Assembly: GCF_029227915.1 (NCBI RefSeq)
Contig: NC_079877.1
Span: forward strand, 2,728,001-2,792,000
Length of the DNA stretch: 64,000 bases
Source: Hydractinia symbiolongicarpus
Taxonomy: Eukaryota > Cnidaria > Hydrozoa > Anthoathecata > Hydractiniidae
Direction: 5' to 3'
Part shown: piece after piece, positions 50,504-62,800 of the stretch
How positions within the stretch are numbered: position 1 is the stretch's first letter
How the letters are laid out: each line of letters starts with the position of its first letter
Position numbers and translations under genes: made by a program
Notes under the pieces: generated by a model
Databases searched by the model: none
What the model was told of the DNA's origin: nothing
What the model saw: only the letters and a program-made list of their open reading frames with translations

Positions 50504-50755
50504 TCAACAGCGAAACGATTGACTGTGGGACTTAATTGAACTGATTTTGGACTTTCGCCTTATAAATGTGATAAATGAGTCATTTTGACTACAAGAAATG
50601 ATATTCTTCTTAATTTGACATGATTGCCGGAACTCAGCGATTACACTGTGGTAGACCTTTTTTAGAAATTTAGATAAATAAGTCATTTTTACTGTGGGAC
50701 CAATCCTAGCCGTTAGCGCGCGCTGAAGATATAGAGACAACTTCAAAAAGTACAT
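50504..50755 (-). other. Spurious 83-codon open frame inside the satellite
   Basis: It starts with ATG at 50,755 on the minus strand and lies mostly in the fused monomer at 50,611, running on into the end of the preceding monomer. The same minus-strand frame in other monomers is closed by stops or frame changes; here the 7-bp deletion and local variants join open stretches. Its last ~40 residues resemble those of the frame at 6,615-6,866 (shared SCQIKKN and IKSHSQSF) because both translate the same part of a repeated monomer. There is no signal peptide, domain or known motif, and no flanking gene structure. I judge it non-coding. Confidence 0.9.
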
Positions 50756-50974
50756 TTCATTGACTTTCTAACGGTGTCAATCCCTTTGAATTACAACGGT
50801 TGCGTGAAACATTCGTACCAACATGTATTTAGTGATTTTTTACCGATATTTTTAAGTTGTATCGCTTTCAACAGTGAAACGATTGACTGTGGGAATTATT
50901 TGAACTGATTCAGGACTGTGACTTTATAAATGTGATAAATGAGGCAATAGGTCTCCAAGGAATAACATTCTTCT
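50611..50974. repeat. Fused 364-bp monomer made from two adjacent monomers, with a 7-bp deletion
   Basis: The front matches the monomer at 46,548 (GTAGACCTTTTTTAGAAATT). The rear matches the next one, at 46,920 (GTCATTTTTACTG with five T, GCGCGCGCTGAAGATATAG, GACAACTTC, TCCCTTTGAATTAC). The fusion lies between about 50,670 and 50,693 in shared TTAGATAAATAAGTCATTTTT. In addition CACTGGACCGTGTGGTAG has become CACTGTGGTAG (50,644-50,654), seven bases shorter with a TGTG repeat at the break. This explains why copy 2 has ten monomers rather than eleven. Confidence 0.88.
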
Positions 50975-53206
50975 TAATTTGACATGACTGCTGGAATTCA
51001 GCGATTACATTGGGCTCTGTGGTAGCCCTTTTTTAAAAATTTAGATAAATAAGTCATTTTTTACTGTGGGACCAATCATAGCCGTTAGTTCGCGCTGAAG
51101 AAATAGAGACAGCTTCAAAAAGTACATTTCATTGACTTTCTAACGGTGTCAACCCGTTTGAGTTACAATAGTTGCGTCACATATTCGTACCAAAATGTAT
51201 TTAGTGATTTTCTTCGGATATTATTAATTTGTATCGCTTTTAACAGTGAAACGATTGACTGTGGGAATTATTTGAACTGATTCTGGACTGTGACCTTATT
51301 AATGTGCTAAATGAGGCAATTGGTCTCCAAGGAATGACATTCTTCTTAATTTGACATGATTGCTGGAACTCAGCGATTACACTGGGCGCTGTGGTAGCGC
51401 TTTATTTAAAAATTAAGATAAATATGTCATTTTTTACTGTGGGACCAATCTTAGCCGTTTTCGCGCGCTGAAGAAATAGAGACAGTTTCAAAAACCACAT
51501 TTCATTGATTTTCTAACGGTGTCAACCCGTTTGAGTTACAATAGTTGCGTCACATATTCGTACCAAAATGTATTTAGTGATTTTCTTCGGATAATACTAA
51601 GTTGTATCGCTTTTAACAGTGAAACGATTGACTGTGGGAATTATTTGAACTGATTCAGGACTGTGACCTTATAAATGTGATAAATGAGGCAATAGGTCTC
51701 CAAGGAATAACATTCTTCTTAATTTGACATGATTGCCGGAACTCAGCGATTACACTGGACGGTGTGGTAGCGATTCATTTTAAAATTAAGATAAATAAGA
51801 TTTTCTTACTGTGGGACCAATCCTGGCCGTTAGCACGCGCTGAAGATATAAAGACATTCTCAAAAACTACATTTCATTGATTTCTTGGCGGTATAATTCC
51901 GTTTGAGTTACAACGGTTGCGTCACATATTCGTACCAACATGTATTTAGCGAAAATATTCGGATATTACTAGGTTGCATCGCTTTTAACTGTGAAACGTT
52001 TGACTGTGCGACTTAAATGAACTGATTTTGGACTTTGACCTTATAAATGTTATAAGTGAGACAATTGGACGCCAAGAAATAACATTCTTCTTAATTTGAC
52101 ATGATTGCTGGAACTCAGCGATTACACTGGGCGCTGTGGTAGCGCTTTATTTAAAAATTAAGATAAATAAGTCTTTTTTTACTGTGGGACCAATCCTAGC
52201 CGTTATCGCGCGCCGAAGAAATAGAGACAGTTTCAAAAACCACATTTCATTGACTTTCTAACGGTGTCAATCCGTTTGAGTTACAACAGTTGCGTCACAT
52301 ATTCGTACCAAAATGTATTTAGTGATTTTCTTCGGATATTCCTAAGTTGTATCGCTTTTAACAGTGAAACGATTGACTGTGGGAATTATTTGAACTGATT
52401 CAGGACTGTGACCTTATAAATGTGATAAATAAGGCAAAAGGTCTCCAATGAATGACATTCTTCTTAATTTGACATGATTGCTGGAATTCAGCGATTACAT
52501 TAGGCTCTGGGTAGCCTTTTCTTTGAAAATTTAGATAAATAAGTCATTTTTTACTGTGGGACCAATCCTAGCCGTTAGTTCGCGCTGACAAAATAGAGAC
52601 AGCTTCAAAAAGTACATTTCATTGACTTTCTAACGGTGTCAATCCGTTTGAGTTACAACGGTTGGGTCACATATTCGTACCAACATGTATTAACGATGTT
52701 TTTCTGATATTACTAGGTTGCATCGCTTCTAACAGTGAAACGATTGACTGTGGGATTTAATTGAACTAACTTTGGACTGTGACCTCATAAATGTAATAAA
52801 TGAGTCATTTTGACTACAAGAAATGATATTCTTCTTAATTTGACATGATTGCCGGAACTCAGCGATTACACTGGACCGTGTGGTAGACCTTTTTTAAAAA
52901 TTTAGATAAATAAGTCATTTTTTACTCTGGGAGCAATCCTAGCCGTTAGTTCGCGCTGAAGAAATAGAGACAGCTTCAAAAAGTACATTTCATTAACTTC
53001 TAAGGGTGTCAAACCGTTTGAGTTACAACGGTTGGGTCACATATTCGTACCAACATGTATTTAGCGATATTTTTCTGATATTACTAGGTTGCATCGCTTC
53101 AAACAGTGAAACGATTGACTGTGGGAACTATTTGAACTGATTCTTGACTGTGACCTTATAAATGTGCTAAATGAGGCAATTGGTCTCCAAGGAGTAACAT
53201 TCTTCT

Positions 53207-53550
53207 TAATTTGACATGATTGCTGGAATTCAGCGATTACATTAGGCTCTGTGGTAGCGCTTTATTAACTGTCGGACCAATCCTAGCCAGTAGCTCGCGC
53301 TGAAGAAATATAGTCAGTTTCAAAAACTACATTTCATTAATTTTCTCACTGTGTCAATCCGTTTGAGTTACAACGGTTGCTTCACATATTCGTACCAACA
53401 TGTATTTAGTGATTTTCTTCCTATATTACTAATTTGATTGCTTTTAACAGTGAAACGATTGACTGTGGGAATTAATTAAACTGATTCTGGACTGTGACCT
53501 TATAAATGTGATAAATGAGCCAATTGGTCTTCAAGGAGTAACATTCTTCT
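53207..53550. repeat. Short monomer (344 bp) with the same 29-bp deletion, copy 2
   Basis: The junction near 53,267 and the linked variants GCCAGTAGCTCG and TTTCTCACTGTGTC are the same as in the monomer at 49,522. The deletion therefore predates the 4,063-bp tandem duplication and serves as an internal marker of it. Confidence 0.9.
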
Positions 53551-53802
53551 TAATTTGACATGATTGCTGGAATTCAGCGATTACATTAGGCTCTGTGGTA
53601 GCGCTTTGTTAAAAAATTAATATAAATAAGTCATTTTTTAGTGTGGGACCAATCCTAGCCGTTAGTTCGCGCTGAAGAAATAGAGACAGTTTCAAAAACT
53701 ACATTTCATTGACTTTCTAACGGTGTCAACCCGTTTGAGTTACAACGGTTGCGTCACATATTCGTACCAACATGTATTTAGTGATTTTCTTCCTATATTA
53801 CT

Positions 53803-56800
53803 AAGTTGTATTGCTTTTAACAGTGAAACGATTGACTGAGGGAGTTAATTGAACTGATTCTGGACTGTGACCTTATAAATGTGAAAAATGAGCCAATTGT
53901 TCTCCAAGGAATAACATTCTTCTTAATTTGACATGATTGCTGGAACTCAGCGATTACACTGGGCGCTGTGGTAGCGCTTTATTAAAAAATTAAGATAAAT
54001 AAGTCATTTTTTACTGTGGGACGAATCCTAGTCGTTAGTTCGCGCTGAAGAAATAGAGACAGTTTCAAAAACTACATTTCATTGACTTTCTAACGGTGTC
54101 AACCCGTTTGAGTTACAACGGTTGCGTCACATATTCGTACCAACATGTATTTAGTTATTTTCTTCCGATATCACTAAGTTGTATTGCTTTTAACAGTGAA
54201 ACGATTGGCTGTGGGAATTAATTGAACTGATTCTGGAATGTGACCTTATTAATGTGATAAATGAGGCAATTGTTCTCCAAGGAATAACATTCTTCTTAAT
54301 TTGACATGACTGCTGGAATTCAGCGATTACATTGGGCTCTGTGGTAGCCCTTTTCTAAAAATTTAGATAAATAAGTCATTTTTTACTGTGGGACCAATCC
54401 TAGCCGTTAGTTCGCGCTGAAGAAATAGAGACAGCTTCAAAAAGTACATTTCATTGACTTTCTAACGGTGTCAACCAGTTTGAGTTACAATAGTTGCGTC
54501 ACATATTCGTACCAAAATGTATTTAGTGATTTTCTTCGGATATTATTAATTTGTATCGCTTTTAACAGTGAAACGATTGACTGTGGGAATTATTTGAACT
54601 GATTCTGGACTGTGACCTTATAAATGTGCTAAATGAGGCAATTGGTCTCCAAGGAATGACATTCTTCTTAATTTGACATGATTGCCGGAACTCAGCGATT
54701 ACACTGGACCCTGTGGTAGCGATTCATTTTAAAATTTAGATGAATCAGATTTTCTTACTGTGGGACCAATCCTGGCCGTTAGCACGCGCTGAAGAAATAA
54801 AGACATTCACAAAAACTACATTTAATTGATTTCTTGGCGGTATAATTCCGTTTGAGTTACAACGGTTGCGTCACATATTCGTACCAAAATGTATTTAGTG
54901 ATTTTCTTCGGATATCCCTAAGTTGTATCGCTTTTAACAGTGAAACGATTGACTGTGGGAATTATTTAAACTGATTCAGGACTGTGACCTTATAAATGTG
55001 ATAAATGAGGCAAAAGGTCTCCAAGGAGTAACATTCTTCTTAATTTGACATGATTGCTGGAATTCAGCGATTACATTAGGCTCTGGGTAGCCTTTTTTAA
55101 AAAATTTAGATAAATAAGTCATTTTTTACTGTAGGACCAATCCTAGCCGTTAGTTTGCGCTGAAAAAATAGAGACAGTTTCAAAAACCACATATCATTGA
55201 CTTTCTAACGGTGTCAATCCGTTTGAGTTACAACAGTTGCGTCACATATTCGTACCAAAATGTATTTAGTGATTTTCTTCGGATAATACTAAGTTGTATC
55301 GCTTTTAACAGTGAAACGATTGACTGTGGGAATTATTTGAACTGATTCAGGACTGTGACCTTATAAATGTGATAAATGAGGCAATAGGTCTCCAAGGAAT
55401 AACATTCTTCTTAATTTGACATGATTGCCGGAACTCAGCGATTACACTGGACGGTGTGGTAGCGATTCATTTTAAAATTAAGATAAATAAGATTTTCTTA
55501 CTGTGGGACCAATCCTGGCCGTTAGCACGCGCTGAAGATATAAAGACATTCTCAAAAACTACATTTCATTGATTTCTTGGCAGTATAATTCCGTTTGAGT
55601 TACAACGGTTGCGTCACATATTCTTACCAACATGTATTTAGCGAAAATATTCGGATATTACTAGGTTGCATCGCTTTTAACTGTGAAACGTTTGACTGTG
55701 CGACTTAAATGAACTGATTCTGGACTGTGACCCTATAAATGTGAAAAATGAGGCAAAAGGTCTCCAATGAATAACATTCTTCTTAATTTGACATGATTGC
55801 TGGAACTCAGCGATTACACTGGGCGCTGTGGTAGCGCTTTATTAAAAAATTAAGATAAATAAGTCATTTTTTACTGTGGGACGAATCCTAGTCGTTAGTT
55901 CGCGCTGAAGAAATAGAGACAGTTTCAAAAACTACATTTCATTGACTTTCTAACGGTGTCAATCCGTTTGAGTTACAACGGTTGCGTCACATATTCGTAC
56001 CAACATGTATTTAGTTATTTTCTTCCGATATCACTATGTTGTATTGCTTTTAACAGTGAAACGATTGGCCGTGGGAATTAATTGAACTGATTCTGGAATG
56101 TGACCTTATTAATGTGATAAATGAGGCAATTGTTCTCCAAGGAATAACATTCTTCTTAATTTGACATGATTGCTGGAACTCAGCGATTACACTGGGCGCT
56201 GTGGTAGCGCTTTATTAAAAAATTAAGATAAATAAGTCATTTTTTACTGTGGGACAAATCCTAGTCGTTAGTTCGCGCTGAAGAAATAGAGACAGTTTCA
56301 CAAACTACCATTCATTAACTTTCTAACGGTGTCAATCCGTTTGAGTTGCAACGGTTGCGTCACATATTCGCACCAACATGTATTTAGTGATTTTCTTCCG
56401 ACATTACTAAGTTGTATTGCTTTTAACAGTGAAACGATTGACTGAGGGAGTTAATTGAACTGATTCTGGACTGTGACCTTATAAATGTGAAAAATGAGCC
56501 AATTGTTCTCCAAGGAATAACATTCTTCTTAATTTGACATGATTGCTGGAACTCAGCGATTACACTGGTCGCTGTGGTAGCGCTTTGTTAAAAAATTAAT
56601 ATAAATAAGTCATTTTTTAGTGTGGGACCAATCCTAGCCGTTAGTTCGCGCTGAAGAAATAGAGACAGTTTCAAAAACTACATTTCATTGACTTTCTAAC
56701 GGTGTCAACCCGTTTGAGTTACAACGGTTGCGTCACATATTCGTACCAACATGTATTTAGTGATTTTCTTCCTATATTACTAAGTTGTATTGCTTTTAAC

Positions 56801-59800
56801 AGTGAAACGATTGACTGAGGGAGTTAATTGAACTGATTCTGGACTGTGACCTTATAAATGTGAAAAATGAGCCAATTGTTCTCCAAGGAATAACATTCTT
56901 CTTAATTTGACATGATTGCTGGAACTCAGCGATTACACTGGGCGCTGTGGTAGCGCTTTATTAAAAAATTAAGATAAATAAGTCATTTTTTACTGTGGGA
57001 CGAATCCTAGTCGTTAGTTCGCGCTGAAGAAATAGAGACAGTTTCAAAAACTACATTTCATTGACTTTCTAACGGTGTCAATCCGTTTGAGTTACAACGG
57101 TTGCGTCACATATTCGTACCAACATGTATTTAGTTATTTTCTTCCGATATCACTAAGTTGTATTGCTTTTAACAGTGAAACGATTGGCCGTGGGAATTAA
57201 TTGAACTGATTCTGGAATGTGACCTTATTAATGTGATAAATGAGGCAATTGTTCTCCAAGGAATAACATTCTTCTTAATTTGACATGATTGCTGGAACTC
57301 AGCGATTACACTGGGCGCTGTGGTAGCGCTTTATTAAAAAATTAAGATAAATAAGTCATTTTTTACTGTGGGACAAATCCTAGTCGTTAGTTCGCGCTGA
57401 AGAAATAGAGACAGTTTCACAAACTACCATTCATTAACTTTCTAACGGTGTCAATCCGTTTGAGTTGCAACGGTTGCGTCACATATTCGCACCAACATGT
57501 ATTTAGTGATTTTCTTCCGACATTACTAAGTTGTATTGCTTTTAACAGTGAAACGATTGACTGAGGGAGTTAATTGAACTGATTCTGGACTGTGACCTTA
57601 TAAATGTGAAAAATGAGCCAATTGTTCTCCAAGGAATAACATTCTTCTTAATTTGACATGATTGCTGGAACTCAGCGATTACACTGGTCGCTGTGGTAGC
57701 GCTTTATTAAAAAATTAAGATAAATAAGTCATTTATTACTGTGGGACGAATCCTAGTCGTTACTTAGCGCTGAAGAATTAGAGTCAGTTTCAAAAACTAG
57801 ATTTCATTGACTTTCTAACGGTGTCAATCCGTTTGAGTTACAACGGTTGCGTCACATATTCGTACCAACATGTATTTAGTTATTTTCTTCCGATATTACT
57901 AAGTTGTATTGCTTTTAACAGTGAAACGATTGACTGTGGGAATGAATTGAACTGATTCTGGACTGTGACCTTATTAATGTGCTAAATGAGGCAATTGGTC
58001 TCCAAGAAATATCATTCTTCTTAATTTGACATGATTGCTGGAATTCAGCGATTACATTAGGCTCTGTGGTAGCACTTTATTTGAAAATTTAGATAAATAA
58101 GTCTTTTCTTACTGTGGGACCAATCCTGGCCGTTAGCACGCGCTGAACAAATAAGAACAGTTATAAAAACTAGATTTCATTGACTTTCTAGCTATTTAAA
58201 TCCGTTTGAGTTACAACGGTTGCGTCACAAATTCGTACCAACAAGTATTTAGCGATAGTATTCGGATATTACTAGGTTGCATCCCTTTTAACAGTGAAAC
58301 AATTGACTGTGGGACTTAATTGAACTGATTCTGGACTGTGACCTTATAAATGTGATAAATGAGTTAATTGTTCTCCAAGGAATAACATTCTTCTTAATTT
58401 GACATGATTGCTGGAACTCAGCGATTACACTGGGCGCTGTGGTAGCGCTTTATTAAAAAATTAGGATAAATAAGTCATTTTTTACTGTAGGACGAATACT
58501 AGTCGTTAGTTCGCGCTGAAGAAATAGAGACAGTTTCAAAAACTACATTTCATTGACTTTCTAACGGTGTCAATCCGTTTGAGTTGCAACGGTTGCGTCA
58601 AATATTCGCACCAACATGTATTTAGTGATTTTCTTCCGACATTACCAAGTTGTATTGCTTTTAACAGTGAAACGATTGACTGGGGGAGTTAATTGAACTG
58701 ATTCTGGACTGTGACCTTATAAATGTGAAAAATGAGCCAATTGTTCTCCAAGGAATAACATTCTTCTTAATTTGACATGATTGCTGGAACTCAGCGATTA
58801 CACTGGGCGCTGTGGTAGCGCTTTATTAAAAAATTAGGATAAATAAGTCATTTTTTACTGTGGGACGAATCCTAGTCGTTAGTTCGCGCTGAAGAAATAG
58901 AGACAGTTTCAAAAACTACATTTCATTGACTTTCTAACGGTGTCAATCCGTTTGAGTTGCAACGGTTGCGTCAAATATTCGCACCAACATGTATTTAGTG
59001 ATTTTCTTCCGACATTACTAAGTTGTATTGCTTTTAACAGTGAAACGATTGACTGGGGGAGTTAATTGAACTGATTCTGGACTGTGACCTTATAAATGTG
59101 AAAAATGAACCAATTGTTCTCCAAGGAATAACATTCTTCTTAATTTGACATGATTGCTGGAACTCAGCGATTACATTAGGCTCTGTGGTAGCGCTTTGTT
59201 AAAAAATTAATATAAATAAGTCATTTTTTAGTGTGGGACCAATCCTAGCCGTTAGTTTGCGCTGAAGAAATAGAGACAGTTTCAAAAACTACATTTCATT
59301 GACTTTCTAACGGTGTCAACCCGTTTGAGTTACAACGGTTGCGTCACATATTCGTACCAACATGTATTTAGTGATTTTCTTCCGATATTACTAAGTTGTA
59401 TTGCTTTTAACAGTGAAACGATTGACTGAGGGAGTTAATTGAACTGATTCTGGACTGTGACCTTATAAATGTGAAAAATGAGCCAATTGTTCTCCAAGGA
59501 ATAACATTCTTCTTAATTTGACATGATTGCTGGAACTCAGCGATTACACTGGGCGCTGTGGTAGCGCTTTATTAAAAAATAAAGGTAAATAAGTCATTTT
59601 TTACTGTGGGACGAATCCTAGTCGTTAGTTCGCGCTGAAGAAATAGAGACAGTTTCAAAAACTACATTTCATTGACTTTCTAACGGTGTCAATCCGTTTG
59701 AGTTACAACGGTTGCGTCACATATTCGTACCAACATGTATTTAGTTATTTTCTTCCGATATCACTAAGTTGTATTGCTTTTAACAGTGAAACGATTGGCT

Positions 59801-62800
59801 GTGGGACTTAATTGAACTGATTCTGGAATGTGACCTTATTAATGTGATAAATGAGGCAATTGTTCTCCAAGGAATAACATTCTTCTTAATTTGACATGAT
59901 TGCTGGAACTCAGCGATTACACTGGGCGCTGTGGTAGCGCTTTATTAAAAAATTAAGATAAATAAGTCATATTTTACTGTGGGACAAATCCTAGTCGTTA
60001 GTTCGCGCTGAAGAAATAGAGACAGTTTCACAAACTACCATTCATTAACTTTCTAACGGTGTCAATCCGTTTGAGTTGCAACGGTTGCGTCACATATTCG
60101 CACCAACATGTATTTAGTGATTTTCTTCCGACATTACTAAGTTGTATTGCTTTTAACAGTGAAACGATTGACTGAGGGAGTTAATTGAACTGATTCTGGA
60201 CTGTGACCTTATAAATGTGAAAAATGAGCCAATTGTTCTCCAAGGAATTACATTCTTCTTAAATTGACATGATTGCTGGAACTCAGCGATTACACTGGTC
60301 GCTGTGGTAGCGCTTTATTAAAAAATTAGGATAAATAAGTCATTTATTACTGTGGGACGAATCCTAGTCGTTACTTAGCGCTGAAGAATTAGAGTCAGTT
60401 TCAAAAACTAGATTTCATTGACTTTCTAACGGTGTCAATCCGTTTGAGTTACAACGGTTGCGTCACATATTCGTACCAACATGTATTTAGTTATTTTCTT
60501 CCGATATTACTAAGTTGTATTGCTTTTAACAGTGAAACGATTGACTGTGGGAATGAATTGAACTGATTCTGGACTGTGACCTTATTAATGTGATAAATGA
60601 GGCAATTGGTCTCCAAGAAATATCATTCTTCTTAATTTGACATGATTGCTGGAATTCAGCGATTACATTAGGCTCTGTGGTAGCGCTTTATTTGAAAATT
60701 TAGATAAATAAGTCTTTTCTTACTGTGGGACCAAACCTGGCCGTTAGCACGCGCTGAACAAATAAGAACAGTTATAAAAACTAGATTTCATTGACTTTCT
60801 AGCTGTTTAAATCCGTTTGAGTTACAACGGTTGCGTCACAAATTCGTACCAACAAGTATTTAGCGGTAGTATCCGGATATTACTAGGTTGCATCCCTTTT
60901 AACAGTGAAACAATTGACTGTGTGACTTAATTGAACTGATTCTGGACTGTGACCTTATAAATGTGATAAATGAGTTAATTGTTCTCCAAGGAATAACATT
61001 CTTCTTAATTTGGCATGATTGCTGGAATTCAGCGATTACACTGGGCGCTGTGGTAGCGCTTTATTAAAAAATTAGGATAAATAAGTCATTTTTTACTGTG
61101 GGACGAATCCTAGTCGTTAGTTCGCGCTGAAGAAATAGAGACAGTTTCAAAAACTACATTTCATTGACTTTCTAACGGTGTCAATCCGTTTGAGTTGCAA
61201 CGGTTGCGTCAAATATTCGCACCAACATGTATTTAGTGATTTTCTTCCGACATTACTAAGTTGTATTGCTTTTAACAGTGAAACGATTGACTGGGGGAGT
61301 TAATTGAACTGATTCTGGACTGTGACCTTACAAATGTGAAAAATGAGTCAATTGTTCTCCAAGGAATAACATTCTTCTTAATTTGACATGATTGCTGGAA
61401 CTCAGCGATTACACTGGTCGCTGTGGTAGCGCTTTATTAAAAAATTAAGATAAATAAGTCATTTATTACTGTGGGACGAATCCTAGTCGTTACTTCGCGC
61501 TGAAGAAATAGAGTCAGTTTCAAAAACTAGATTTCATTGACTTTCTAACGGTGTCAATCCGTTTGAGTTACAACTGTTGCGTCACATATTCGTACCAACA
61601 TGTATTTAGTTATTTTCTTCCGATATTACTAAGTTCTATTGCTTTTAACAGTGAAACGATTGACTGTGGGAATTAATTAAACTGATTCTGGACTGTGACC
61701 TTATAAATGTGATAAATGAGTTAATTGTTCTCCAAGGAATAACATTCTTCTTAATTTGACATGATTGCTGGAACTCAGCGATTACACTGGTCGCTGTGGT
61801 AGCGCTTTATTAAAAAATTAAGATAAATAAGTCATTTATTACTGTGGGACGAATCCTAGTCGTTAGTCCGCGCTGAAGAAATAGAGACAGTTTCAAAAAC
61901 TACATTTAATTGACTTTCTAACGGTGTCAATCCGTTTGAGTTGCAACGGTTGCGTCAAATATTCGCACCAACATGTATTTAGTGATTTTCTTCCGACATT
62001 ACTAAGTTGTATTGCTTTTAACAGTGAAACGATTGACTGGGGGAGTTAATTGAACTGATTCTGGACTGTGACCTTATAAATGTGAAAAATGAGCCAATTG
62101 TTCTCCAAGGAATAACATTCTTCTTAATTTGACATGATTGCTGGAACTCAGCGATTACACTGGGCGCTGTGGTAGCGCTTTATTAAAAAATTAGGATAAA
62201 TAAGTCATTTTTTACTGTGGGACGAATCCTAGTCGTTAGTTCGCGCTGAAGAAATAGAGACAGTTTCAAAAACTATATTTCATTAACTTTCTAACGGTGT
62301 CAATCCGTTTGAGTTGCAACGGTTGCGTCAAATATTCGCACCAACATGTATTTAGTTATTTTCTTCCGATATTACTAAGTTGTATTGCTTTTAACAGTAA
62401 AACGATTGACTGTGGGAATGAATTGAACTGATTCTGGACTGTGACCTTATTAATGTGATAAATGAGGCAATTGGTCTCCAAGAAATAACATTCTTCTTAA
62501 TTTGACATGATTGCTGGAATTCAGCGATTACATTAGGCTCTGTGGTAGCGCTTTATTTTAAAAATTTAGATAAATAAGTCTTTTTTTACTGTGGGACCAA
62601 TCCTAGCCGTTAGCACGCGCTGATCAAATAAGAACAGTTATAAAGACTACATTTCATTGACTTTCTAGCTATTTAAATCCGCTTGAGTTACAACGGTTGC
62701 GTCACATATTCGTACCAACAAGTATTTAGCGATAGTATTCGGATATTACTAGGTTGCATCCCTTTTAACAGTGAAACAATTGACTGTGGGACTTAATTGA

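Larger units (their letters stand above)
46056..53802. repeat. Tandem duplication of an 11-monomer, 4,063-bp block; second copy one monomer short
   Basis: Copy 1, 46,056-50,117, anchors 46176, 46548, 46920, 47291, 47663, 48036, 48408, 48781, 49151, 49522, 49866. Copy 2, about 50,118-53,802, anchors 50239, 50611, 50975, 51347, 51720, 52092, 52465, 52836, 53207, 53551. The shift is 4,063 bp at 46,176/50,239, 3,684 bp from 47,291/50,975, and 3,685 bp after about 48,930, where copy 1 lost one A. Unique markers occur in both: GGACGGTGTGG, TTTTTACCGATATTTTTAAG, and the 29-bp-deleted monomer. A few differences exist (ATCGGTTTTAAC at 48,667; GTGTGTGACC at 49,957; TTCTAAGGGTG near 52,999). Confidence 0.9.

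Noticed and set aside
50504-50755. A protein gene on the minus strand
   Set aside because: It lies across a fused, deleted monomer and the end of its neighbour; similarity to the other frame is just repeat identity.
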